Shown in pieces: positions 55,304 to 64,000 of a stretch of 64,000 nucleotides of DNA. The DNA is from Salipiger mangrovisoli. GTDB taxonomy: Bacteria; Pseudomonadota; Alphaproteobacteria; Rhodobacterales; Rhodobacteraceae. Made by a program: the position numbers and the translations under genes. How positions within the stretch are numbered: the first letter of the stretch is position 1; each line of letters begins with the position of its first letter. The stretch lies in contig NZ_JADFFK010000001.1 of the NCBI RefSeq assembly GCF_015223355.1, positions 558,001 through 622,000 on the forward strand, read 5' to 3'. The notes beneath the pieces are model-generated. The model saw only the letters and a list, made by a program, of their open reading frames with translations, did no database searches and had not been told where the DNA came from.

Positions 55304-56599
55304 TCAGCGGCTTTCGATGTCGGTGTAGTCGCGCAGCGCCGAGCCGAGGTAGAGCTGACGCGGACGGCCGATCTTGTGCTGCGGATCGGCAAGCTGCTCT
55401 TTCCACTGCGAGACCCAGCCCACGGTGCGCGACAGCGCGAAGATCGGGGTGAACATCGAGGTCGGGAAGCCCATCGCCTCGAGGATGATGCCCGAGTAGA
55501 AGTCGACGTTCGGGAAAAGCTTCTTGTCGATGAAATACGGATCTTCCAGCGCCTGCTTCTCGAGCTCTTTCGCCACCTGCAGGATCGGGTTGTTCTCGAC
55601 GCCGAGCAGGTCCAGAACCTCGTCCGCGGACTGCTTCATCACCGTCGCGCGCGGGTCGCGGTTCTTGTAGACGCGGTGACCGAAGCCCATCAGGCGGAAC
55701 GGATCGTTCTTGTCCTTGGCGCGGGCGATGAACTCGGGGATGCGGTCCACCGAGCCGATTTCCTTGAGCATCTCGAGGCAGGCCTGGTTGGCGCCGCCGT
55801 GGGCCGGGCCCCAGAGGCAGGCGATGCCGGCCGCGATGCAGGCGAACGGGTTCGCGCCCGAGGAGGAGGCGAGACGCACGGTCGAGGTCGAGGCATTCTG
55901 CTCGTGGTCGGCGTGCAGGGTGAAGATGCGGTCCATGGCGCGGGCCAGGATCGGGTTCACCTCGTATTTCTCGGCGGGAACCGAGAAGCACATGTGCAGG
56001 AAGTTCGCCGCGTAATCGAGATCGTTGCGCGGGTACACGAAGGGCTGGCCGATCGAGTACTTGTAGGCCATCGCCGCGATCGTCGGCATCTTGGCGATCA
56101 GCCGGTGCGAGGCGATCTCGCGCTGGCGCGGGTCCGAGATGTCGGTGCTGTCGTGGTAGAAGGCCGACATGGCGCCGACCACACCCACCATGGTTGCCAT
56201 GGGATGCGCGTCGCGGCGGAAGCCGCGGAAGAAGTTGTGCATCTGCTCATGGATCATCGTGTGACGGGTGATCGTGTTCTCGAACTCCTCGAGCTCCGCC
56301 GCGGTCGGCAGCTCGCCGTACATCAGCAGGTAGCAGACTTCGAGATAGTGCGACTTCGACGCCAGCTGGTCGATCGGATAGCCGCGGTGCAGCAGGATGC
56401 CTTCGTCACCGTCGATGAAGGTGATGGTGCTGTCGCAGCTGGCGGTGGAGGTGAAGCCCGGATCGTAGGTGAACACCCCGGCCTGGCCGTAGAGCTTGCG
56501 GATGTCGAGCACATCGGGCCCCACGGTGGGCGAATAGATCGGCAGGTCGTAGGTTTGCTCGCCGATGGTCAGTTTCGCGCTTTTCGCTGTGTCAGCCAT
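55304..56599 (-). CDS. gltA: Citrate synthase (type II)
   Basis: A 431-residue TCA-cycle enzyme condensing acetyl-CoA and oxaloacetate. Hallmarks: [33 protein letters not shown] (in parts), [17 protein letters not shown] with catalytic His, [18 protein letters not shown] with the second His, and [14 protein letters not shown] with catalytic Asp. ATG 56599 is preceded by AAGGGA; the upstream ATG 56617 encodes that ribosome site. Located downstream of gltX on the same strand. Confidence 0.96.
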   Translation of the reverse strand: MADTAKSAKLTIGEQTYDLPIYSPTVGPDVLDIRKLYGQAGVFTYDPGFTSTASCDSTITFIDGDEGILLHRGYPIDQLASKSHYLEVCYLLMYGELPTAAELEEFENTITRHTMIHEQMHNFFRGFRRDAHPMATMVGVVGAMSAFYHDSTDISDPRQREIASHRLIAKMPTIAAMAYKYSIGQPFVYPRNDLDYAANFLHMCFSVPAEKYEVNPILARAMDRIFTLHADHEQNASTSTVRLASSSGANPFACIAAGIACLWGPAHGGANQACLEMLKEIGSVDRIPEFIARAKDKNDPFRLMGFGHRVYKNRDPRATVMKQSADEVLDLLGVENNPILQVAKELEKQALEDPYFIDKKLFPNVDFYSGIILEAMGFPTSMFTPIFALSRTVGWVSQWKEQLADPQHKIGRPRQLYLGSALRDYTDIESR

Positions 56600-56708
56600 G
56601 CTTGCTTGTCCCTTCATCTGGATAAGGCCAGGCGCGTCGGGCGCGCCCGGTCGGTAGTGTCACACATGGCCCGTGGCGGGGTCGGGTGGGCCCGTCACAT
56701 GGGACCCG

Positions 56709-58139
56709 TCACGCCGCCTCGGAAGCCGCTGCCTGCTCAAGCCGGAGAAGGCTTTCCTCCTTGCCGAGCACCAGCATCATGTCGAACACGCTTGGGGTCA
56801 CGGAGCGGCCTGCAAGAGCCGCACGCAGCGGCCCGGCCAGCTTACCGAATTTGGTGTTCTGTTCCTCGGCGAAACGCGCCGTTACCCCCTCGAGTTCTTC
56901 TCGCGACCAGCTAGCACTTTGCAACTGCGGCGTCAACGAGGCCAGTATACCACGGGATACTGCATCGAGGTTCTTGGCCGCCTTCTCGTCCGGGACCAGG
57001 GGCGTTTCTGCCAAGATAAAGTGTGCTTTTTCAAGAAGTTCAGGGAATGTCTTGGAGCGGTCTTTCAAACAGTACATACCCCGCGTCATCCCGGATTTTT
57101 GTGCCTCGCTGAGGGCCGGTTGGCCCGAGGCCTCGAGATATGCCTCGATTTCTTGCAGCAGTGCGGCATCGTCCCCGACGGCGATGTGCTGACCGCAGAC
57201 ATTTTCCAGCTTCTTGAAATCGAGCCGTGCCGGCGATTTCCCGATTCCTGACAGGTCGAACCACTCTTTTGCCTGCGCATCGGTAAAGAACTCGTCATCA
57301 CCATGGCTCCAGCCAAGGCGCGCAAGATAGTTGCGCATGCCCGCCGAAGGGTAGCCGAGCTTCTGGTACTCGTCGACGCCGAGCGCGCCGTGGCGCTTGC
57401 TGAGCTTCTTGCCGTCCGGCCCGTGGATCAGCGGGATGTGCGCATAGACCGGGAGCGGCCAGCCCATGGCGGTGTAGATGCCCATCTGGCGCGCGGCGTT
57501 GTTCAGGTGGTCGTCACCGCGGATTACATGGGTGACGCCCATGTCATGGTCGTCGACCACAACCGCCAGCATGTAGACCGGCGTGCCGTCCGAGCGCAGC
57601 AGGATCATGTCGTCGAGCTGGTCGTTGCGGATCCGCACCGTGCCCTGAACCTCATCCTCGATCAGCGTTTCGCCCTCTTCGGGCGTGCGCAGGCGGATCA
57701 CGAAAGGCGCGTCGGGATGGGTCGCCGGATCGGCGTCGCGCCACGGGCTGCGGAACAGCGTCGAGCGGCCTTCCTCTTTCGCCTTTTCCCGAAATGCCTC
57801 GATTTCCTCTTGCGAGGCGAAGCACTTGTAGGCCGCGCCCTTGGCAAGCAGCGCGTGCGCCACCTCGGCGTGGCGCGGCGCGCGTTCGAACTGGCTGATC
57901 ACCTCGCCGTCATGGTCGAGCCCGAGCCAGTCGAGCCCCTTGAGGATGGCCGCGGTCGCTTCGGGGGTCGAGCGGGCACGGTCGGTGTCCTCGATACGCA
58001 GCAGGAACTTGCCGCCGCGGCCGCGGGCGTAGAGCCAGTTGAACAGGGCGGTGCGGGCGCCGCCGATGTGCAGATAGCCGGTGGGGGACGGGGCGAAACG
58101 GGTAACGACCGCCGGGGTGTTCGGGGAGGGGCTCGTCAT
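56709..58139 (-). CDS. gltX: Glutamyl-tRNA synthetase
   Basis: A 476-residue class I aminoacyl-tRNA synthetase. The HIGH region is [21 protein letters not shown] and the KMSKS-type loop is [17 protein letters not shown] 58139 gives the usual short N-terminus ([21 protein letters not shown], in parts); the much longer open frame upstream on this strand is the shadow of comEC. Charges tRNA-Glu. Divergent from comEC across 78 bases. Confidence 0.96.
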   Translation of the reverse strand: MTSPSPNTPAVVTRFAPSPTGYLHIGGARTALFNWLYARGRGGKFLLRIEDTDRARSTPEATAAILKGLDWLGLDHDGEVISQFERAPRHAEVAHALLAKGAAYKCFASQEEIEAFREKAKEEGRSTLFRSPWRDADPATHPDAPFVIRLRTPEEGETLIEDEVQGTVRIRNDQLDDMILLRSDGTPVYMLAVVVDDHDMGVTHVIRGDDHLNNAARQMGIYTAMGWPLPVYAHIPLIHGPDGKKLSKRHGALGVDEYQKLGYPSAGMRNYLARLGWSHGDDEFFTDAQAKEWFDLSGIGKSPARLDFKKLENVCGQHIAVGDDAALLQEIEAYLEASGQPALSEAQKSGMTRGMYCLKDRSKTFPELLEKAHFILAETPLVPDEKAAKNLDAVSRGILASLTPQLQSASWSREELEGVTARFAEEQNTKFGKLAGPLRAALAGRSVTPSVFDMMLVLGKEESLLRLEQAAASEAA

Positions 58140-58217
58140 GGGAATTAACCTCGCGGTAACCGTGGTGGGCCTAGGGTTTTGCAGGTTCCTTAAACAGCAC
58201 GGGGGACGGGGGCAAGC

Positions 58218-60290
58218 ATGGGCCGGTTGCTGACCTTGCTGCCGATCGGCGCGGGGCGGCGGGCCAGGACCGCGCTGCATGCACAGCGGGGGCATCTCTT
58301 TCCCTGGGCACCGGTTTTCCTCGGGCTGGGGATCGGCGTCTACTTTGCCCTGCCGCTTGAGCCAGCACCGACCTGGCTGCTCGCGTGCGGCATCGGCGCG
58401 GCGCTGCTCATGCTCATTGCGCCGCGGCTCCCGGACCTGCCAGCGCTGCTCTGCATCGCGGTCGGGCTTGTGCTGCTCGGACTGGGCCTCGCGGGCGGAC
58501 GGGCGCATCTGGTTGCCGCGCCGCAGCTGCCGTTGCCGTATTATGGCGCGATCGAGGGGCGCGTGGTCGGCGTCGACCGGTCCGCTTCGGATGCGCTTAG
58601 GCTGACGCTCGACACGGTGGTGCTGGCCGGGGTTCCGGCCGCGGCGACCCCGGCGCGCCTGCGCGTCTCGTTGCACGGCGATCCGCAACTCCAGGCGCGG
58701 GCGCTGGTGCCGGCGCCGGGCCAGAGGGTGGCGCTGACCGGCCGGCTCTTGCCGCCCGGAGGACCCGTCGAGCCGGGCGGTTTCGACTTTCGTCGCCACG
58801 CCTGGTTCGACCGCATCGGCGCGGTGGGCTACAGCCGCGCACCGGTGGTGCTGGCAGCCCAGCCAAAGGGCGGTCAATGGGTGCTGCGCGCGCGCATGGC
58901 ACTTTCCGGTCACGTCCAGCGGCAGCTGCCCGGCGAGATCGGTGCCTTCGCCGCGGCATTGATGACCGGTGACCGCAGCGGCATGGGGCAGGCGACGATC
59001 GAGGCGCTGCGACGCACGAACCTCGCGCACCTCCTGGCCATCTCCGGTCTGCACATGGGCCTGCTCACCGGATTCGTCTTCGGCTCGGTCCGGCTGCTGC
59101 TGCTGATTCCGCCGCAGAGCCGCCACCTCGGCTCCGGCAAGAAGATCGCAGCGCTGGCGGCGCTGGCCGCGGCAACGGGATACCTGGCGCTCTCGGGCGG
59201 CAATGTCGCGACGCAGCGCGCCTTCATCATGGTCGCGGTGATGCTCGGCGCGATCCTGGTCAACCTGCGTGCGCTCTCGCTGCGGGCGGTGGCGCTTGCG
59301 GCGATGGTCGTCCTGGGGCTCCGGCCGGAGGCGCTGCTCGGTCCCGGTTTCCAGATGTCCTTTGCCGCAACCACCGCGCTGGTCTGTGTCTTCGGAGCGA
59401 TGCGCGGCGCGCTGCCGATCCCCCCATGGGCGCGCCCGGTGCTGGCGCTGGTGCTGTCCTCGGCTGTGGCCTCGGTCGCGACCGCGCCGTTTTCCCTTGC
59501 CCATTTCAACCTCGTCTCGCGGTACGGCCTGTTGGCCAACCTCCTGGCCGTGCCGGCAATGGGGCTGGTCGCGGTGCCCATGGCGGTGCTCGCCGCGATT
59601 CTGCTGCCGTTCGGACTGGACGGGGTCGCGCTGCAGCTGATGGGCCAGGGCCTGCGCTGGATACTCGCCATCGCGCGGACGATCTCAAGCTGGGACGGCG
59701 CGGTCGGCCAGATTGTCGCGCCAGGCCCGGGCGTCTTGCCGTCGCTCTCACTGGGCGGGCTTCTGCTGCTGCTCTGGCAGGGGCGCGGTCGCTGGGCCGG
59801 GCTCGCGCCGATCTGCCTCGGGGTCGGTCTTTGGGCGCTTGGCGAGCGACCGGCGCTGCTGATCGCCGAAAGCGGTGCCCTGGTCGGGGTGATGACCGAC
59901 AAGGGCCGCGCGCTGTCACGCCCGACCGGGGAAGGTTTTGCCGCCAAGATATGGCTCGAGAATGACGGTCAGGCCGGCAGCCAAGCGGAGGCGGCGGCGC
60001 TCTGGCCTGCGTCCCTGGGCTCGCAGCGCCGTGCCCTGGCCGCGGGCACCGAGGTGCTGCATGTCACAGGCGAGCGCCAGGCTGCCGCACTGGAAGGCTG
60101 TGACGGGGCCGACATCGTCGTCTCGAGCGCGGTCTTGCAAGGAACGCGCGACTGCCTGGTCTTCGATCCGGAGCGGCTGGAAGAAACCGGGGCCGTGGCC
60201 CTTCGGCACGGACCCGGCGGATTGGCAATCCAGACCGCGCGAAGCAGCACGCCGCGGCTCTGGGAGCGCGGCGCCCGGCGGTCTCAGTAA
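58218..60290 (+). CDS. comEC: ComEC/Rec2-family membrane protein
   Basis: A 690-residue polytopic protein with an N-terminal DUF4131-like region ([19 protein letters not shown] and an OB-like beta stretch) and the Competence domain ([26 protein letters not shown], then [18 protein letters not shown]). The C-terminal portion lacks the HxHxDH metallo-beta-lactamase motif seen in Gram-positive ComEC. It forms the inner-membrane channel for DNA uptake. The last seven bases overlap the convergent lexA end. Confidence 0.9.
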   Translation: MGRLLTLLPIGAGRRARTALHAQRGHLFPWAPVFLGLGIGVYFALPLEPAPTWLLACGIGAALLMLIAPRLPDLPALLCIAVGLVLLGLGLAGGRAHLVAAPQLPLPYYGAIEGRVVGVDRSASDALRLTLDTVVLAGVPAAATPARLRVSLHGDPQLQARALVPAPGQRVALTGRLLPPGGPVEPGGFDFRRHAWFDRIGAVGYSRAPVVLAAQPKGGQWVLRARMALSGHVQRQLPGEIGAFAAALMTGDRSGMGQATIEALRRTNLAHLLAISGLHMGLLTGFVFGSVRLLLLIPPQSRHLGSGKKIAALAALAAATGYLALSGGNVATQRAFIMVAVMLGAILVNLRALSLRAVALAAMVVLGLRPEALLGPGFQMSFAATTALVCVFGAMRGALPIPPWARPVLALVLSSAVASVATAPFSLAHFNLVSRYGLLANLLAVPAMGLVAVPMAVLAAILLPFGLDGVALQLMGQGLRWILAIARTISSWDGAVGQIVAPGPGVLPSLSLGGLLLLLWQGRGRWAGLAPICLGVGLWALGERPALLIAESGALVGVMTDKGRALSRPTGEGFAAKIWLENDGQAGSQAEAAALWPASLGSQRRALAAGTEVLHVTGERQAAALEGCDGADIVVSSAVLQGTRDCLVFDPERLEETGAVALRHGPGGLAIQTARSSTPRLWERGARRSQ

Positions 60291-60982
60291 GAGCGGATCA
60301 ACCCGACGAGGCGGCCCTGCACCGAGACTGACCCAGAGGGCAGAACCCGCGGCTCATACGCAGGGTTGGCGGCCTCGAGCACGATGCTGCTGCCCTTGCG
60401 GCGGAAGCGCTTGAGGGTCGACTCGTAGCCTTCGACCTGGGCCACGACGATCTGCCCGTTCTCGGCCGAGCTGGTTTCGCGAATGATCACCACGTCGCCG
60501 TCGTTGATGCCGGCGTCGATCATCGAGTCGCCCTTCACCTCGAGCGCGTAATGCCGGCCGCTGCTGGAGAGCATCGAGGAAGGCACCGCGACATTCGGGG
60601 GGATGTCGGAGATGGATTCGATCGGAACGCCGGCGGCGATGCGACCCATCAGCGGCAGCTCCATCGCGCCGACTGCCTCCAGCGCGTCATTGGCCGGGGG
60701 TTTCGGCGCGGCGCCACGGTCCCCCTGGATCACCTGCGGCACGAAGCCGTTCGGCCGGCCAGCGAGGCTGTCGGGCAGCTTGACGATCTCGATCGCGCGG
60801 GCGCGATGGGCAAGGCGCCGGATGAAGCCGCGCTCTTCAAGCGCGGTGATCAAGCGGTGGATGCCGGACTTCGACCGCAGGTCGAGCGCGTCCTTCATCT
60901 CGTCGAAACTGGGCGGGACGCCATCGCGCGCCAAACGCTTGTTGATGAAGTCCAGCAGATCGAGCTGTTTCTTGGTCAGCAT
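60284..60982 (-). CDS. lexA: LexA SOS repressor
   Basis: A 232-residue repressor. An N-terminal winged HTH ([17 protein letters not shown] ... [23 protein letters not shown], in parts) binds SOS boxes. The self-cleavage bond is Ala117-Gly118 in MGRIAAGVP, with catalytic Ser153 ([10 protein letters not shown]) and Lys191. It is somewhat longer than E. coli LexA (202) because of the linker, as in other alphaproteobacteria. An SOS box lies upstream at 61021-61035. Confidence 0.96.
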   Translation of the reverse strand: MLTKKQLDLLDFINKRLARDGVPPSFDEMKDALDLRSKSGIHRLITALEERGFIRRLAHRARAIEIVKLPDSLAGRPNGFVPQVIQGDRGAAPKPPANDALEAVGAMELPLMGRIAAGVPIESISDIPPNVAVPSSMLSSSGRHYALEVKGDSMIDAGINDGDVVIIRETSSAENGQIVVAQVEGYESTLKRFRRKGSSIVLEAANPAYEPRVLPSGSVSVQGRLVGLIRSY

Positions 60983-61020
60983 GCGCCTTGTCCCGGTTTT
61001 CCTAAGAGATGTTCGACTTT

Positions 61021-61035
61021 GTTCTAGCCATGTTC
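61021..61035 (-). promoter_or_regulatory. SOS box upstream of lexA
   Basis: GTTC-TAGCCAT-GTTC (61021-61035) is an exact GTTC-N7-GTTC alphaproteobacterial LexA site. Another GTTC at 61011-61014 lies six bases before it. Position 39 bases upstream of the lexA start implies autoregulation. Confidence 0.85.
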
Positions 61036-61150
61036 CCGTTTTGTGTCAATCCCTGCAATCATTAACACAAGATTAAAGCTGTGTTAATTCTTGCGGTCTT
61101 CCAAGCGCTTCCTGCAGGGAGCTTGGATTTCGGGATATGCCGAAACCGCG

Positions 61151-62317
61151 TCAGAGACGCAGGACGTCGATGGGTTCACCCAGGGCGCGGGCGGGATCAT
61201 GCGGGGGGCGCACGGCCAGCACATCCGCCGCGCCAAGCACGCTCAGCAGGGCGCTGTCCTGGCGGTCGAACACCATGACACCCTCGGGCGTCAGCTTGCC
61301 GCGCATATAGTGCTCGCGCGGTCCGTTCTGCGGGACCGGCGCGGCAAGCGGTCGCGTCTCGCGCGGTGCCGGGCGCGCGCCGAGGCCGAGCATGGCGCGG
61401 ATCACGGGCGCAAGGAACACGTGGCCGCAGACCATCGCCGAGACCGGGTTGCCCGGCAGGCCAACCATCATCGCATTGCCAAATCGACCTGACATCAAGG
61501 GTTTGCCGGGGCGCATGGCAACCTTGTGGAAGGCCCGCTCGAGGCCCATGCTCTGGGCAACCGGAGCCACGAGGTCATGATCTCCGACCGAGGCGCCGCC
61601 AATGGTGACGACGAGATCGGCATCGCCGACCATGCCGAAAACCGTGCGCAGCGAGGCCTCGTTGTCGCGCGCGATGGGCAGCAGCCGCGGCATGGCGCCG
61701 AGTTCCTGCATCAGCGCGTAGAGGCCGAAGGTATTCGAGGCGATGATCTGGTCGGGGCCGGGCTCTTCGCCGGGCATCACCAGCTCGTCGCCGGTGGAGA
61801 TCAGCGCCACCTGCGGACGGCGGGTGACCGGCACGCGGGCGATGTTCATCGAGGCCAGCAGCGCGATGTCCTGCGGGCCGAGCAGGCGCGGCGCATCCAT
61901 GGTCATCCCGGCCCGGAAATCGTTGCCAAAGGGGCGGATGTTGTCCCCGTCGCCAAGTCGATCGGTGATGGTGATCACGTCACCATCGCGCGCGACATCT
62001 TCTTGAATAACAACGGTTTTCACCCCATCTGGCACCGGGGCGCCGGTGAAGATGCGCACCGCTTCACCCGGACCGATGCTGCCGGGGAACGCCCGGCCCG
62101 CGGCGGCTTCGCCGATCACCGTGAAGCAGAGGCCCGGCGCGGCTTCGGCGACGCCGTAGCCGTCCATTGCCGAGGCGGCGAACGGCGGCTGGTCGCGGCG
62201 CGCGGCGACCGGGCGGGCAAGCACGCGACCTCCGGCTTCGCGCAGCGGCACTTCCTCGATCTCCAGCGGGCGGGCGAGGGTGAAAAGATGGTCGAGCGCT
62301 TCGGAAACCGGGATCAT
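61151..62317 (-). CDS. moeA: Molybdopterin molybdenumtransferase MoeA
   Basis: A 388-residue protein inserting molybdenum into adenylated molybdopterin. Motifs: [68 protein letters not shown] and [28 protein letters not shown] (in parts), all standard for MoeA. Its ATG overlaps the moaC stop. Confidence 0.95.
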   Translation of the reverse strand: MIPVSEALDHLFTLARPLEIEEVPLREAGGRVLARPVAARRDQPPFAASAMDGYGVAEAAPGLCFTVIGEAAAGRAFPGSIGPGEAVRIFTGAPVPDGVKTVVIQEDVARDGDVITITDRLGDGDNIRPFGNDFRAGMTMDAPRLLGPQDIALLASMNIARVPVTRRPQVALISTGDELVMPGEEPGPDQIIASNTFGLYALMQELGAMPRLLPIARDNEASLRTVFGMVGDADLVVTIGGASVGDHDLVAPVAQSMGLERAFHKVAMRPGKPLMSGRFGNAMMVGLPGNPVSAMVCGHVFLAPVIRAMLGLGARPAPRETRPLAAPVPQNGPREHYMRGKLTPEGVMVFDRQDSALLSVLGAADVLAVRPPHDPARALGEPIDVLRL

Positions 62318-62790
62318 CTGGCCTCGTAGCGTCCCGATTTGCCGCCGTCCTTCAGCAGCACGCGCAAGCCGCCGATTTCCATCGCGCGGTCCACGGCTTT
62401 CACCATGTCATAGACGGTCAGCGCGGCGGTCGAGGCGGCGGTCAGCGCCTCCATCTCGACGCCGGTCTGACCGGTGGTCTTGACCGTGGCCTCGATCTGC
62501 AGGCCGGGCAGGGACGCATCGGGGGTGATCTCGACGGTGACCTTGGTGATCGGCAGCGGGTGGCAGAGCGGGATCAGATCGGAGGTCTTCTTGGCGCCCA
62601 TGATCCCCGCAAGCCGCGCCACGCCGATGACATCGCCCTTTTTCGCCTTGCCCTCGGTGATCAGATCGAAGGTCGCCTGTTCCATGCGGATCCATGCGCC
62701 TGCCGTGGCGATGCGGGACGTTACGGGTTTATCCGAAACGTCGACCATATGGGCATCGCCCTTGGCATCGAAATGGGTGAGGCCGCTCAT
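62314..62790 (-). CDS. moaC: Cyclic pyranopterin monophosphate synthase MoaC
   Basis: A 158-residue enzyme forming cPMP in molybdopterin synthesis. Conserved blocks: [23 protein letters not shown] (in parts), [30 protein letters not shown] and [26 protein letters not shown]. Length is usual. Four-base overlaps with trpC upstream and moeA downstream show a coupled operon. Confidence 0.96.
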   Translation of the reverse strand: MSGLTHFDAKGDAHMVDVSDKPVTSRIATAGAWIRMEQATFDLITEGKAKKGDVIGVARLAGIMGAKKTSDLIPLCHPLPITKVTVEITPDASLPGLQIEATVKTTGQTGVEMEALTAASTAALTVYDMVKAVDRAMEIGGLRVLLKDGGKSGRYEAR

Positions 62791-63590
62791 GCCGGAACCG
62801 GGTCGGCAAGGAGCGTGCGTGTCGCGGCCTCGACGTTTTCCTGCCGCATCAGGCTCTCGCCGATGAGGAAGGCGCGGGCACCGTATTGCGCCATGTCCGC
62901 GAGATCGGCAGGCGTGTTGAGCCCGGACTCGGAGATCAGGAAACGCCCTTCGGGCACGCCCTTCGACAGCTCGCGCGTGGTGCCGAGCGAGGTCTCGAAG
63001 GTCTTGAGGTTGCGGTTGTTGACCCCGATCAGCGGCGATTTCAGCTTGAGCGCGCGCTCCAGCTCCTCGGCGTCATGGACCTCGATCAGCGCGTCCATGC
63101 CCCAGTGGAAGGCGGCATCTTCCAGCTCGGCGGCCAGCGTGTCGGAGACCGAGGCCATGATGATCAGGATGCAGTCGCCGCCAAGCGCGCGGGCCTCGGC
63201 GACCTGGTAGGGGTCGTACATGAAATCCTTGCGCAGCGCGGGCATGTTCGTGGCCGAGCGCGCCTCGGTCAGGAAGCCCTTGGCGCCCTGGAACGAGGGC
63301 GTGTCGGTCAGCACCGAGAGGCAGGTCGCGCCGCCGCGTTCATAGGCCTGTGCCAGCGTCGCGGGATGGAAGTCTTCGCGGATCAGGCCCTTGGAGGGCG
63401 AGGCCTTCTTCACTTCCGAGATCAGCCCGTACCCGGTTTTGGCCGCATCGAAAAGCGCCTGCGCGAAGGGGCGCACAGGGCCTGCGTCGCGCGCCTCGGC
63501 CTCGACCTCGCTCATCGGTTTCGCGGCCTTGTCGGCGGCGACCTCTTCGAGCTTGTAGGCCTTGATCTTGTCGAGGATCGTCTGGGTCAT
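62787..63590 (-). CDS. trpC: Indole-3-glycerol phosphate synthase
   Basis: A 267-residue TIM-barrel enzyme of tryptophan synthesis. Signatures: [19 protein letters not shown] with the catalytic Lys, [43 protein letters not shown] and [26 protein letters not shown]. Not fused to trpF. First gene of the trpC-moaC-moeA overlap series. Confidence 0.96.
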   Translation of the reverse strand: MTQTILDKIKAYKLEEVAADKAAKPMSEVEAEARDAGPVRPFAQALFDAAKTGYGLISEVKKASPSKGLIREDFHPATLAQAYERGGATCLSVLTDTPSFQGAKGFLTEARSATNMPALRKDFMYDPYQVAEARALGGDCILIIMASVSDTLAAELEDAAFHWGMDALIEVHDAEELERALKLKSPLIGVNNRNLKTFETSLGTTRELSKGVPEGRFLISESGLNTPADLADMAQYGARAFLIGESLMRQENVEAATRTLLADPVPA

Positions 63591-63622
63591 GGCGGGCTCC
63601 GTATCGTTCTTGCGCCGGTCCG

Positions 63623-64000
63623 TCAGGCCGCGCCGGGCGTGGTCCAGTTGATCGGCGTCTCCCCTCTGGCTTTAAGCCAGTCGTTGACGCGGGAAAAGGG
63701 GCGCGATCCGAAAAAGCCGCGCCGCGCCGAGAGCGGCGAGGGGTGGGCCGAGGTCAGGATCAGGTGAGCGTCGCCATGGATGTGCGGCGCGAATTTCTGC
63801 GCGTGCCCGCCCCAGAGGATGAAGGCGCGCGGCTGGTCCGAGAGCGCCTCCAGCACCTGCGCGGTGAGCTTCGACCAGCCAAGCTTGGCGTGGGCGCCCG
63901 CATTGCCCGCAGGAACCGAGAGCGCGGTGTTGAGCAGCAGCACGCCCTGACGGGCCCAGAAGCGCAGGTCGCCGTTCGGCGGCACGGACCCGAACTCTTC
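63623..64000 (-). CDS. ung: Uracil-DNA glycosylase, C-terminal part (gene continues past the window)
   Basis: The last 125 residues of a family-1 UNG, open through the right edge. Motifs: [33 protein letters not shown] and the DNA-intercalation loop [18 protein letters not shown] with catalytic His. It excises uracil from DNA. The start and the water-activating Asp motif lie beyond position 64000. Confidence 0.93.
   Translation of the reverse strand, partial: EEFGSVPPNGDLRFWARQGVLLLNTALSVPAGNAGAHAKLGWSKLTAQVLEALSDQPRAFILWGGHAQKFAPHIHGDAHLILTSAHPSPLSARRGFFGSRPFSRVNDWLKARGETPINWTTPGAA

Noticed and set aside
58140-59504. A long upstream extension of the gltX frame
   Set aside because: It reads antisense through comEC with low-complexity Arg/Gln-rich sequence. 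Standard gltX begins at 58139.

Overview
This window is the right-hand part of a large lambda-like prophage (position 1 to about 44,485) followed by about 19.5 kb of host chromosome. The host is an alphaproteobacterium, most likely a Rhodobacteraceae/Roseobacter-group member. Support for this comes from the high GC content, an L21 ribosomal protein with a C-terminal helix-hairpin-helix extension, a GTTC-N7-GTTC SOS box in front of lexA, and the chromosomal order ccmF-ccmH ... gltA-gltX-comEC-lexA-moeA-moaC-trpC. No database search was possible; family names come from sequence recognition.

Prophage layout. Positions 1-4,400 hold the early control and replication region: a Cro/C1-type repressor behind an apparently leaderless promoter, an ATGA/GTGA-coupled chain of small regulators including a triple-HTH protein, a DUF1376-like replication protein, and a repeat/DnaA-box cluster that is a candidate origin. 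Positions 4,416-5,123 encode an exported PRC-barrel protein, probably a moron. A lambda-like cos site lies at about 5,292-5,330. The late operon then follows lambda order: Nu1-A-W-B-C/Nu3-D-E-FI-like-FII-like-tail completion-tail terminator-tail tube-G/GT-H-M-like-L-like-K-I/J (5,406-29,447). Three lambda hallmarks can be read directly: a scaffold start nested in the protease gene, a -1 slippery heptamer G GGA AAC at the G/GT junction, and a cos-like sequence. The tape measure carries an internal GH24-like lysozyme. The host-specificity protein has 2,638 residues, with Ala-rich spacers, beta-sandwich modules and a polyglycine tip. After it come a DUF4376 protein, a locally duplicated membrane-protein/endolysin segment, the endolysin, a holin-like protein and an SGNH esterase.

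Accessory (lysogenic conversion) region, 34,900-44,430. It includes an AT-rich 991-residue SIR2-domain protein (a strong anti-phage candidate), a degraded integrase, a four-helix membrane protein, a hicAB locus whose toxin gene is frameshifted but whose operator is intact, and a two-copy cassette of resolvase-like and Cys-rich mini-proteins. It ends at a 53-nt 3' fragment of tRNA-Leu(CAA), which I interpret as attR. The integrase and attL would lie before position 1.

Host chromosome, 44,486-64,000. It holds a low-complexity protein, tRNA-Ser(CGA), a DUF2059 protein, rplU-rpmA, a GNAT acetyltransferase, ccmF-ccmH (cytochrome c maturation), a DUF2087 protein, an enoyl-CoA hydratase convergent with a CoA-transferase, and an HTH-citrate synthase fusion convergent with genuine gltA. 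After these come gltX, comEC divergent from it, lexA, and the coupled trpC-moaC-moeA genes. The window ends inside a uracil-DNA glycosylase gene.
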